Made by a program: the position numbers and the translations under genes. Below, in pieces: positions 18,145 to 25,347 of a DNA stretch of 64,000 nt. The DNA is from Actinospica robiniae DSM 44927 (GTDB lineage Bacteria; Actinomycetota; Actinomycetes; Streptomycetales; Catenulisporaceae): positions 2,043,372 to 2,107,371 of the forward strand of contig NZ_KI632511.1 of NCBI RefSeq assembly GCF_000504285.1, read 5' to 3'. A model generated the notes under the pieces. That model ran no database searches and was not told the DNA's origin. It worked only from the letters and a program-made list of their open reading frames with translations. Each line of letters starts with the position of its first letter. The first letter of the stretch is position 1.

Positions 18145-18152
18145 GGAAGCGG
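18145..18152. repeat. 8-bp target duplication, right copy, of IS256-family element
   Basis: GGAAGCGG, identical to 16620-16627. The sequence following it continues the interrupted gene. Confidence 0.85.
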
Positions 18153-18700
18153 TCACCCGGCTCGCGCAAGTCTTCCTCGATGCCCCGCCCGAGCAGCGCC
18201 ACGCCCACTTCTCCCTGCCCGCGCTCGCCGTCACCATTCAAGACCCGACCACACCCGCGGCGGCCGTGAAGAAGCCTGCCGGACACGCGGCGGCCGTGAA
18301 GGACCCTTCCGCGTATGTGGCGGGCATGAAGGATCCTGCCGTGCACACCGAGATCCCTGCCGGCTGTGCGCGCACGGTATTCGGGGCGCTGGTTCCGGCC
18401 GGGCGCCTGCCCAGGCGCGGTGATCCGCGGCGCCATGAGCTGGTGACTGACGGGTGTACGGGTACCTTCGACGGGGTCGCGCTGGACCATGACCCGCGGG
18501 CGCGTCTGGCCTCGCCCGCGCAGCGCGGGTTTCTCGCGTGGCGTGACCGGTACTGCACCTACCCGGGCTGTAACCGCCCCCTCACATTCGCCCTGCACGC
18601 CCACCACATCGTCCCGTTCGCGCAGGGCGGAGGGACGAGAGTGGGAAACCTCCGGCTGTATTGCGCGAAGCATCACACCACCGTCCACCAGGAGCGGTGA

Positions 18701-19247
18701 TGCATGATCCTGTATCGGCCGCGGCCGGGCCGCCGGACACTGATCCGCACGGCTCCCGGACCACGCAGTCGAAGAGAAGCGGCCGCATACGAGCGGTGCA
18801 GGATTCTTCCGGATCGAGCACGGCCAGGCCACGGGCCGGGACCCGGGCCCGAGCGCAGCTCGCACCGGACCTCAGGGGGTGGGCTCTCTCCTCGGTCGGG
18901 CAGGCGAAGCCCCATCAGGGTTCTGCCGGGAGGTCAAGCGGCGCCCTGCAAAATCGAGCATCAACCCAAGCCACCGCCGCTTGACCTCCCGGCAGGTCCC
19001 TGATTGCCTCCGGGGACCGACCGAGGAGAGAGCACACACCCGCAACCCCACCACCCCCAACCCCAGCCCGCCCCACCAACGCCAGCAGCCACACGAGCCC
19101 GGCACTCTCTCCGAGGAAGGGCCTGCCAGCGGCGATTTTCGTCTTGAAACCCCAGCCCACCCCGCCAACGCAACGGGTGGGCAGGGTGGGCAAACGAAAC
19201 CGTGGGCGAAGCGAAGCACCCGCCCCCACCCGACGAGCACTCAGCCG
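18701..19247. repeat. Right inverted arm of DUF222-HNH mobile unit
   Basis: An uninterrupted arm of about 547 bp, inverted relative to 13362-13688 plus 15490-15729. It is internally palindromic: GGGCTCTCTCCTCGGTCGG (18881-18899) is mirrored by CCGACCGAGGAGAGAGCAC (19017-19035), with the 21-bp hairpin (18923-18943 and 18975-18995, 31-base loop) between. It shows the empty IS4 target. No gene is supported within it. The 100 bases after it, up to the next gene at 19351, show nothing recognisable. Confidence 0.85.
18923..18995. repeat. 21-bp perfect hairpin at centre of right arm
   Basis: Arms 18923-18943 and 18975-18995 are exact reverse complements, and the 31-base loop has the same length as in the left arm. 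Preservation of stem and loop length in two otherwise diverged arms suggests function. Confidence 0.8.
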
Positions 19248-19350
19248 TATCTACCACCTTTAACACAGACGGATGACGTGTCGCAGTGCAATGATGCATA
19301 CACCGAGCTTGAGCTGCGTTAGCGACTTTTGGTCTTTGCGGGCCGCGGAC

Positions 19351-20151
19351 CTACTGCCCAGGCGCGACGTAACGTGCGTTGCGATCCACGGTCAGGTAGA
19401 TCGAGTTCGCCACCGGCCTGTGCATCTCCTCCGCGATGTGCCCGATAAGCCCCGCGCAGCGGGCCAGCAGCACCGTCGCCCGCAGCAGTTCCGCGGGCAG
19501 GCCCAGGTCCGCCAGGGCGGCGCCGCTCACTCCGGCCCCGTTGAGCGGCAGATGCTTGCCGAGCACCGTCTGGTGCACGCGGCCGATCGCCTCGAAGAGG
19601 GCGAGATGCGGGCCGAAGTGTCCTTCGTCGCGGGCGATTCCGATCAGCCGCGGCGTGCGGGGGTCTCCGGTCTTGTGCACGGGGTGTCCGAGTCCTGGCA
19701 CGAACCGTCCCGCATCCCGGCAGCGGGTGACGGCGCGCAGGGCGATCGCGTCCCACGCCGCGGCGTCGTCGATCTCGGGCAGAGCACCGTCCACTTCGGC
19801 GGCTTCGGCCAGCGCCTCGCCGAGGAACCGGCCGGCGTCCTCGGTGACGCCGAGGAATCGGGAGCCGCCGCCGAGCAGGCCCGCCGCGACTGCGCCCTGG
19901 ATCGCGTCGGGCGCGCTGAGGTAGGTCAGGCGGGCGGCGATGGCCGTCGGGGTGAAGCCGTGATCGGCCAGGCCGATGAGCACCGCCTCGAAGACGCGTG
20001 CCTCGCCGGAGGTCGGCCGGCGCTGCGTCAGGAGCCAGAAGGCGAGCTCGCCGAACGAGACCTTGCCCATCAGATCGTGCGCGAGGTCCTGGCCCAGCAG
20101 ACTGATGCTCTCGGCGTCCGAGGTGCCGAGGGATGTCGGGAACGAGGTCAC
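19351..20151 (-). CDS. Citryl-CoA lyase-like / citrate synthase-fold protein
   Basis: A 266-aa protein of the citrate synthase superfamily, shorter than true citrate synthases (about 430 aa) and close in size to citryl-CoA lyases. Visible family motifs are FVPGLGHPVHKTGDPR and the C-terminal HIAEEMHRPVAN. Start GTG 20151 overlaps the stop of the upstream CoA-transferase gene (GTGA, 20148-20151), so the two are translationally coupled. The predicted reaction is C-C cleavage of a CoA-activated hydroxytricarboxylate such as citryl-CoA to acetyl-CoA and an oxoacid. Coupling to a CaiB transferase and a ring-cleavage dioxygenase suggests a role in an aromatic ring-cleavage pathway. The exact substrate is unknown. 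Confidence 0.8.
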   Translation of the reverse strand: MTSFPTSLGTSDAESISLLGQDLAHDLMGKVSFGELAFWLLTQRRPTSGEARVFEAVLIGLADHGFTPTAIAARLTYLSAPDAIQGAVAAGLLGGGSRFLGVTEDAGRFLGEALAEAAEVDGALPEIDDAAAWDAIALRAVTRCRDAGRFVPGLGHPVHKTGDPRTPRLIGIARDEGHFGPHLALFEAIGRVHQTVLGKHLPLNGAGVSGAALADLGLPAELLRATVLLARCAGLIGHIAEEMHRPVANSIYLTVDRNARYVAPGQ

Positions 20152-21377
20152 GACCGCTCCTTTTCCTTGTCCTGAGTCGGGAAGCCCAGCCATGCGCGGA
20201 TCTCGTCGCCGTGCTCGCCCAACCCCGGCGGAGCACTCGCGTATCTGGCGGGTGTGGCCGAGAGCGAGATCGGGTTGCGCACCGTCGGCACGTCGCCGGC
20301 GAGGACGACCGGCTCGAGGCCGAGTTCCTCCGCGAGTTCCACCCCGCCGCGCACGTCGTTGATGGGGCCGCACGGCACACCCGCGGCCGTGAGCGCCCGG
20401 AACCAATCCTGCGCGGAGCGCGTAGCGAGCCGCTCGAGGATCAGGGGGCGAAGCTGCTCGCGATTGTCGTTGCGCCGGCCTACGGTGGCGAACCGCTCGT
20501 CGTCCGCGAGTTCCGGCAGGTCGAGTGCGGCGACGAGCTTGCGGAACTGCCCGTCGTTGCCTGCCGCGATGATCAGCGACCCGTCTCCCGTCGGCATCGG
20601 CTCATACGGGAACAGGCTCAGGTGGGCGTTGCCCATCCGCTGCGGCACGACCCCGCCGGCGACGTATGCGGAAGTCTGGTTCACCAGCGCCGAGAGCGCG
20701 GTGGAGAGCAGGTTGGTTTCCACGTGCTGGCCGAGCCCGGTACGCGAGCGGTGGTGCAGGGCCGCGAGGATGCCGATGGCCGAGTGCAGCCCTGTCATGA
20801 CGTCGAAGACGGAGATGCCCGCGCGGAACGGCTCTCCGTCCGGCGAACCGGTCAGGCTCATCAGCCCGGACATGCCCTGCACCAGCAGGTCGTAGCCGGG
20901 CAGCGAGGCCCCTCCCGCCGTTCCGAAACCGCTGATGGAGCAGTAGATGGAACCCGGGTTGAGGGCGCTGACAGCGGTGTAGTCGAGCCCGAATCGGTCC
21001 AGGCCGCCGGGCTTGAAGTTGTGGATGAACACGTCCGCGCGCGCGGCGAGTTCCCGCGCGACCGGCAGATCGGTGTCGGAAGCGAGATCCAGCACGATCG
21101 AGCGCTTGTTGCGGTTGACGGACAGGTAGTAGGTCCCGGTGTCGCCTCGCTTCGGCGGCACCCAGTGCCGGGTGTCGTCGCCGGAGGGACCCTCCACCTT
21201 GATCACGTCCGCACCGAGGTCCGCGAGAAGCATCGTCGCGTAGGGGCCGGCGAGCACGCGGGAGAAGTCTGCGATCAGGATGCCGGACAGCGGCCCGGAC
21301 AGCGGCCTGGACGATGGCCCTGACGCCGGATCAGCAGCGTCCTCCAGCTCATGGGCCTGACCCTCTGAAGACTCCAC
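20148..21377 (-). CDS. CaiB/BaiF family CoA-transferase
   Basis: A 409-aa class III CoA-transferase. Motifs: DFSRVLAGPYATMLLADLGADVIKVE near the N-terminus, the VLDLAS block, and the catalytic Asp region around PGYDLLVQGMSGLM. Start GTG 21377 is preceded by AGGAGG. The first 30 residues contain a short PLSGPLSG repeat outside the conserved fold. It forms a two-gene unit with the citryl-CoA lyase-like gene. The palindrome CGGACAACTGTCCG (21407-21420) lies just upstream and is a probable IclR operator. The expected role is moving CoA from a donor to a carboxylic acid before cleavage; the acid is unknown. Confidence 0.9.
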   Translation of the reverse strand: MESSEGQAHELEDAADPASGPSSRPLSGPLSGILIADFSRVLAGPYATMLLADLGADVIKVEGPSGDDTRHWVPPKRGDTGTYYLSVNRNKRSIVLDLASDTDLPVARELAARADVFIHNFKPGGLDRFGLDYTAVSALNPGSIYCSISGFGTAGGASLPGYDLLVQGMSGLMSLTGSPDGEPFRAGISVFDVMTGLHSAIGILAALHHRSRTGLGQHVETNLLSTALSALVNQTSAYVAGGVVPQRMGNAHLSLFPYEPMPTGDGSLIIAAGNDGQFRKLVAALDLPELADDERFATVGRRNDNREQLRPLILERLATRSAQDWFRALTAAGVPCGPINDVRGGVELAEELGLEPVVLAGDVPTVRNPISLSATPARYASAPPGLGEHGDEIRAWLGFPTQDKEKERS

Positions 21378-21406
21378 CGGTCCTCCTCACGATGCTGACC
21401 GCCATA

Positions 21407-21420
21407 CGGACAACTGTCCG
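21407..21420. promoter_or_regulatory. Probable IclR operator upstream of CoA-transferase gene
   Basis: CGGACAACTGTCCG is a 14-bp inverted repeat (CGGACA-AC-TGTCCG) with an extra half-site, TTGTCCGC, about six bases further. It differs by one base from the core of the palindrome at 22431-22446 in front of the dioxygenase gene. Two matching sites either side of an iclR gene point to it as the common regulator. Confidence 0.7.
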
Positions 21421-21487
21421 AACTCTTGTCCGCCGCCGTCCCGTTGTCAAGGCCGCGCCGGCCCGCGCGCCCGTCCGAGCGCCGCGT

Positions 21488-22318
21488 TCAGGACAGCTCG
21501 ACCTGAGGGCGGGAACGCCACATCGCCCACTCCGCCGACACCTCGCCGGCGGTGTGCAACAGCTTCGGCAGATACTCCTCGGTCAGTCGCTCGACGCTCG
21601 TCTCGGCAGCGTGGACGGTGACGTTCATCGCCGCCCTGACCACGCCGTCGCCGTCGCGCACGGGGACTGCGACGGAGCGCACGCCGGGGGCCAGTTCCTC
21701 GTCGGCCAGAGCCCAGCCCCGCGCCCGCACCCCGCGGAGTTCGGCCTCGATCTCAGCCCGGTCCGCCTCCCAGGTCCGGTCGCGTCCACCGCCCCGGCCC
21801 GAGGCCGGCGGCAGCCCGGACCGGCTCGGTTCGGCGAGCGTCGCGGCCAGTTCGCCCGGGCCGAGCGCGGCCAGCAGCACCTTGCCCTGCGAGGTGCGCA
21901 GCGCTGGGAAGCGCGTGCCGATCTGCACGCGGAGAGCGATGATCTTCGGCACCGACACCCGCGCGACGTACACGATGTCCGAGCCGTCGAGCTGACTCAT
22001 CGACGAGGACTCGCCGGTCTTGCGGACGAGGTCTTCGAGGTGCGGCCGGGCGATCTCCCAGAGGCCTTGGGAGCTCACGTAGGCCATGCCCAGCCGGAGC
22101 ACCCGCGGGGTGAGCCGGAAACCGCCCGCCTCCGCCCGGACGTAGCCGAGTTCCTCGAGGGTGAGCAGCAGGCGGCGCGCGGTGGGGCGGGCGAGCCCGG
22201 TGGCGGCGGCCACCTCGGTGAGCGACATCAGCGGGCTGCGCTCGTCGAAACAGGCCAGCACGTCGAGGCCGCGGGCGAGCGCCTCGACGAAATCAGGGCC
22301 GGTGCCTCGTCGGGTCAT
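21488..22318 (-). CDS. IclR-family transcriptional regulator
   Basis: A 276-aa regulator with an N-terminal winged helix (MSLTEVAAATGLARPTARRL, about 30-50) and an IclR effector-binding domain. The RTSQGKVLLA and LDGSDIVYVAR motifs resemble PcaR/PobR-type regulators of aromatic catabolism. It lies between the CoA-transferase/lyase pair (same strand) and the divergent dioxygenase operon. Two palindromes with a CGGACAA-TGTCCG core, one in front of each operon, are its likely targets. An aromatic or ring-cleavage product is the expected effector, by family analogy. Confidence 0.92.
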   Translation of the reverse strand: MTRRGTGPDFVEALARGLDVLACFDERSPLMSLTEVAAATGLARPTARRLLLTLEELGYVRAEAGGFRLTPRVLRLGMAYVSSQGLWEIARPHLEDLVRKTGESSSMSQLDGSDIVYVARVSVPKIIALRVQIGTRFPALRTSQGKVLLAALGPGELAATLAEPSRSGLPPASGRGGGRDRTWEADRAEIEAELRGVRARGWALADEELAPGVRSVAVPVRDGDGVVRAAMNVTVHAAETSVERLTEEYLPKLLHTAGEVSAEWAMWRSRPQVELS

Positions 22319-22384
22319 CGGGTCCTCACGCAGCTTTCTGGTCGAAGGATCGGGGCCGGGGCGGCCGGGCGGGGGGCCAGCCTA

Positions 22385-22413
22385 TTGACAGCATGCCGCC
22401 ACCGGAGCAAGGT
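22385..22413 (+). promoter_or_regulatory. Candidate promoter for dioxygenase operon
   Basis: A consensus -35 TTGACA (22385-22390) is followed after 17 bases by CAAGGT (22408-22413), a weak -10 that keeps only A2 and T6. The 16-bp palindrome at 22431-22446 would then lie just downstream of the transcription start, a position suited to repression. Confidence 0.4.
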
Positions 22414-22430
22414 TCCGATAGCGCCGTCAC

Positions 22431-22446
22431 GCGGACAATTGTCCGC
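22431..22446. promoter_or_regulatory. Probable IclR operator upstream of dioxygenase operon
   Basis: GCGGACAATTGTCCGC is a perfect 16-bp palindrome between the divergent iclR and ligB genes. It shares the CGGACAA-TGTCCG core with 21407-21420. Confidence 0.75.
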
Positions 22447-22477
22447 CATCTTCGGCGGGAAGGAGGACACCAGTTCC

Positions 22478-23338
22478 GTGGCGAAGCTCGTGGCGATCCT
22501 GGCCACCACCCACCACCCGTTCTACTACCGCACCAGCCGTCTGCCGCCCGAGCAGGCGCCGCCGTTCGCGGCGGAGTGGGTGCGCAAGGTCGCCGCCTAC
22601 CGCGAGACCCTCGCCCGGATGCGCCCGGACGTCCTGGTGATGGTCGGCTCCGACCACTTCCACCAGCTCTGGCTGGACAACATGCCGCAGTTCCTCGTCG
22701 GCAAGGCGCCCTTCTACGACGCCAACTACTACAACGAGGAACGCGAGTTCGGCCTGCCGCGCCTGCTGCTCACCGGGCATGAAGAGCTCTCCACGCACAT
22801 CCTGCGCGCCGGGCTCGACGCCGGGTTCGACCTCGCGTTCTCCAACGAGCTGCGCGTGGACCACTCGATCACCTGCCCGATCCTGACCGTCCGGCCGGAC
22901 AACGACCTTCCGGTGGTCCCGATCTACACCAACATCTTCGCGCCGCCGCTGCCCCGCCCGGAACGCTTCGTCGCCCTCGGCCGCACCCTGCGCGCGGTGA
23001 TCGAGTCCTGGCCGAGCGAGCTGCGGGTGGCCGTGATCGGCACCGGCCACCTCTCCCTCGAGCTCGGCGGCCCCCGGCAGTTCGGGCCGCACGGCCCCGA
23101 CCCCGAGTTCGACGCGCGCGCCGTGGAGTGGATCGCCAACGGCGACATCGACGGCTGCCTCGCCAACGTCACGCTCGACAGCCTGCACGCCCCGGGCAAC
23201 GCCACGCACGGATTCATGGACTTCATGCTCATGATGGGCGTGGCCGGATACGCGAAGGCCGACTACGCCGACAACCTCGACCTCTTCCACACCATGGAGG
23301 CCTACTTCACCTGGTACCCGAACGGAGCCGACGCGTGA
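22478..23338 (+). CDS. Extradiol ring-cleavage dioxygenase, LigB-type large subunit
   Basis: A 286-aa class III extradiol dioxygenase. Family residues are visible: H12 in TTHHPF, the SDHFHQ histidines (60, 62) that bind Fe(II), and the catalytic-histidine motif GTGHLS. Start GTG 22478 follows AAGGAGG at 22460-22466; the frame is open further upstream, but that region holds the operator and the antisense iclR gene. GTGA overlap (23335-23338) couples it to the LigA-type gene. The pair should open a catechol-type ring next to the hydroxyls, as LigAB does with protocatechuate. The actual substrate (protocatechuate, gallate or another) is not determined. Confidence 0.9.
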   Translation: MAKLVAILATTHHPFYYRTSRLPPEQAPPFAAEWVRKVAAYRETLARMRPDVLVMVGSDHFHQLWLDNMPQFLVGKAPFYDANYYNEEREFGLPRLLLTGHEELSTHILRAGLDAGFDLAFSNELRVDHSITCPILTVRPDNDLPVVPIYTNIFAPPLPRPERFVALGRTLRAVIESWPSELRVAVIGTGHLSLELGGPRQFGPHGPDPEFDARAVEWIANGDIDGCLANVTLDSLHAPGNATHGFMDFMLMMGVAGYAKADYADNLDLFHTMEAYFTWYPNGADA

Positions 23339-23697
23339 GCAAGTACCTGGTCGACAAATTCCTCTACACGATCGACCGCGATCCCGAACTCGTCGAGCGC
23401 TACCGCGAGGACCCGGCCGGCACCCTCGAGTGGTGGGAGCGGGACGAAGCCGGGCGCATCCTCAACTGCCCGACCGGCGAGGCGAGCACCTGGCTGTCGT
23501 TCACCGACGTCGAGCGCACGGCTCTGGCCGCTCACGACCACGTCGCCCTCTTCGGGCTCGGCGCGCACCCCTTCCTCACCCTCACGCTCTGGATCGCGAT
23601 GTTCGAACGCGACTTCACCGAGCCGCTCGGGATGCAGCTGGACTACGCCGCGAAGCTCGCCCACCTCGGGCTGCCCTACCCCGACATCAGTACATGA
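23335..23697 (+). CDS. LigA-type small subunit of extradiol dioxygenase
   Basis: A 120-aa protein matching the small-subunit family of protocatechuate 4,5-dioxygenase: a short helical protein with MSKYLVDKFLYTIDRD, then LSFTDVERTALAAHD and LFGLGAHPFL. Start GTG overlaps the stop of the large-subunit gene. It is expected to form a heteromer with the LigB-like protein and cap its active site. It is 22 bases from the amidohydrolase gene. Confidence 0.87.
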   Translation: MSKYLVDKFLYTIDRDPELVERYREDPAGTLEWWERDEAGRILNCPTGEASTWLSFTDVERTALAAHDHVALFGLGAHPFLTLTLWIAMFERDFTEPLGMQLDYAAKLAHLGLPYPDIST

Positions 23698-23719
23698 ATA
23701 CCGGACTGTGAGGCGCACG

Positions 23720-25186
23720 ATGACCGACTCCACCCCTCTCCCCGACTTCGCCCCCGGCCGCCCGATCGTCTTTCGCAACGCGACCATCCTGACCATGGAC
23801 CGAGCCGGGCTGATCGAAGGCGGCGACCTCCTCGTCCTCGGCGACCGGATAGCCGAGATCGGGCACGGCCTGGTCGTACCCGACGGCACAGCCGAGATCG
23901 ACGCCGGCGGCGGCATCCTCATGCCGGGAATGGTCGACACACACCGGCACATGTGGCAGACGGCCCTGCGCGGACTCGGCGCGGACTGGACCCTCAGCCA
24001 GTACTTCGTGTTCTACTACCTGACCTGGGGAAAGATCTTCCGCCCCGAAGACATCCACGCGGGCAACGCGCTATCCGCCCTCGAAGCCGTCGATTCCGGT
24101 GTGACCACCACGCTCGACTGGTCGCACGGCCTGCAGACGATCGACCACGGCGAAGCGGCCGTCGACGCCCTCAAATCCGCGCCCGGACGCTACGTGCTCG
24201 CCTACGGCAACCTGCTCGGCGCGCCCTGGGAATGGAGCAACAGCAAGGACTTCCGCGCGTTCGTCGCACGCACGGCCGGCGCCCGAGACGACAGGTTCGG
24301 CCTCCAGCTCGCCTTCGACGTCACCGCTGACCCCGCCTTCCCGGAGAAGGGCGCCTTCGAAGCGGCACGCGAACTCGGCCTGCGTGTAACCACCCACGCG
24401 GGCGTCTGGGGTGCGACGAACGACACGAGCATCCAGCTGATGTGGGACCACGGCTTCATGACCCCGGACGTCACCTACGTCCACGCCGCGACCCTGACCG
24501 ACGACTCCTACCAGCGCATCGCCGCATCGGGCGGCACCGTCTCCGTCTCGACCGAGAGCGAGCAGAGCGCCGGCCAGGGCTACCCGCCCACCTGGCAGCT
24601 GCGCAAGCACGGCATCCCCGTCTCGCTGTCCATGGACACGAGCGTGTGGTGGAGCGCCGACCTGTTCTCCGCGATGCGCGCCACCCTCTCCGCGGACCGC
24701 TCCCGCGAGCACCTCGAAGCCCACGCGAAGGGCGAGACCGTCGTCCACAACCTGCTGCGAGCCGAGGAAGTCGCCCACTGGGCGACCATCGGCGGTGCCC
24801 GGGCCCTCGGCCTCGACGCGGAGATCGGCAGCCTCGTCGCGGGCAAGAAGGCCGACATCGTCCTGATCAAGAACGACCACTCCCCCGCGCTCTACCCCCT
24901 GCTCCACCCGTACGGCACGCTCGTCTTCCAGGCCGGGCGCGGCGATGTCCACACCGTCCTCGTCGACGGACAGCCCGTCAAATACGCACACCGGCTGTTG
25001 AACTCGAAGCTCGAAGCAGCAAAGGCCGAAGTCGCCCGCACCGTGGAGCACGCCCGCTCGACCATGGGCGAGGAGGCGTGGCGCGAGAGCGTGACGCCGC
25101 AGCTCCCGGACGCGGAACGCATTCCGAATCCCTACACCTACACGGACTTCGACGGCGGCGACGCGCGGCACCAAGCCCAGTCCTAG
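23720..25186 (+). CDS. Amidohydrolase, TRZ/ATZ deaminase-like
   Basis: A 488-aa metal-dependent hydrolase of the TRZ/ATZ (chlorohydrolase/8-oxoguanine deaminase) group. Metal ligands: H75 and H77 in MVDTHRHMW, then VTTHAGVWG, YVHAATLT and the Asp of SMDTSVWWS. The C-terminal GKKADIVLI returns to the urease-type beta-sandwich. Start ATG 23720 is chosen because GAGG lies six bases upstream; GTG 23708 is an alternative. As third gene of the dioxygenase operon it may convert an amino- or halo-substituted aromatic into a dioxygenase substrate, or hydrolyse a ring-cleavage product. The choice is open. Confidence 0.88.
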   Translation: MTDSTPLPDFAPGRPIVFRNATILTMDRAGLIEGGDLLVLGDRIAEIGHGLVVPDGTAEIDAGGGILMPGMVDTHRHMWQTALRGLGADWTLSQYFVFYYLTWGKIFRPEDIHAGNALSALEAVDSGVTTTLDWSHGLQTIDHGEAAVDALKSAPGRYVLAYGNLLGAPWEWSNSKDFRAFVARTAGARDDRFGLQLAFDVTADPAFPEKGAFEAARELGLRVTTHAGVWGATNDTSIQLMWDHGFMTPDVTYVHAATLTDDSYQRIAASGGTVSVSTESEQSAGQGYPPTWQLRKHGIPVSLSMDTSVWWSADLFSAMRATLSADRSREHLEAHAKGETVVHNLLRAEEVAHWATIGGARALGLDAEIGSLVAGKKADIVLIKNDHSPALYPLLHPYGTLVFQAGRGDVHTVLVDGQPVKYAHRLLNSKLEAAKAEVARTVEHARSTMGEEAWRESVTPQLPDAERIPNPYTYTDFDGGDARHQAQS

Positions 25187-25347
25187 GCTGCGGCGGCCAG
25201 ACGCAGACGGAACCGGTCGGCGCTCGTTTCCCCGGGCCCTGATTTTCCGCGACAGAGGCCTGACGTCCGGGCTTCGCAGGCGTCAGAATGGTCGTGTCGG
25301 TGACGCAGGCTGCGCACAGCGGCCGGCAACTGCGGAGGGCGGCGGGG

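Larger units (their letters stand above)
15901..18700 (+). pseudogene. DUF222-HNH endonuclease gene split by IS256-family element
   Basis: N-terminal part 15901-16627 and C-terminal part 18153-18700 belong to one gene. Joined through the single target GGAAGCGG, the frame reads on without a break (NAEA then VTRLAQVFLDAP) to give about 424 residues from GTG 15901, which has GGGAGG upstream. An ATG at 15874 would give 433. The N-terminal part is the helical DUF222 domain; the C-terminal part has the HNH/zinc motif CTYPGCN, HAHHIVPF and CAKHHTTVH. Such proteins (REP13E12-like in mycobacteria) are presumed nucleases of repeated, mobile units. Before the HNH domain is a degenerate AAAVKxPA-type repeat of about 11 residues. 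As it stands the N-terminal reading stops at 16659 inside the IS, so the gene is inactive. Confidence 0.85.

Noticed and set aside
18240-18350. A CRISPR-like short array
   Set aside because: The repeats are in-frame, degenerate and lack spacers; they encode a protein linker.
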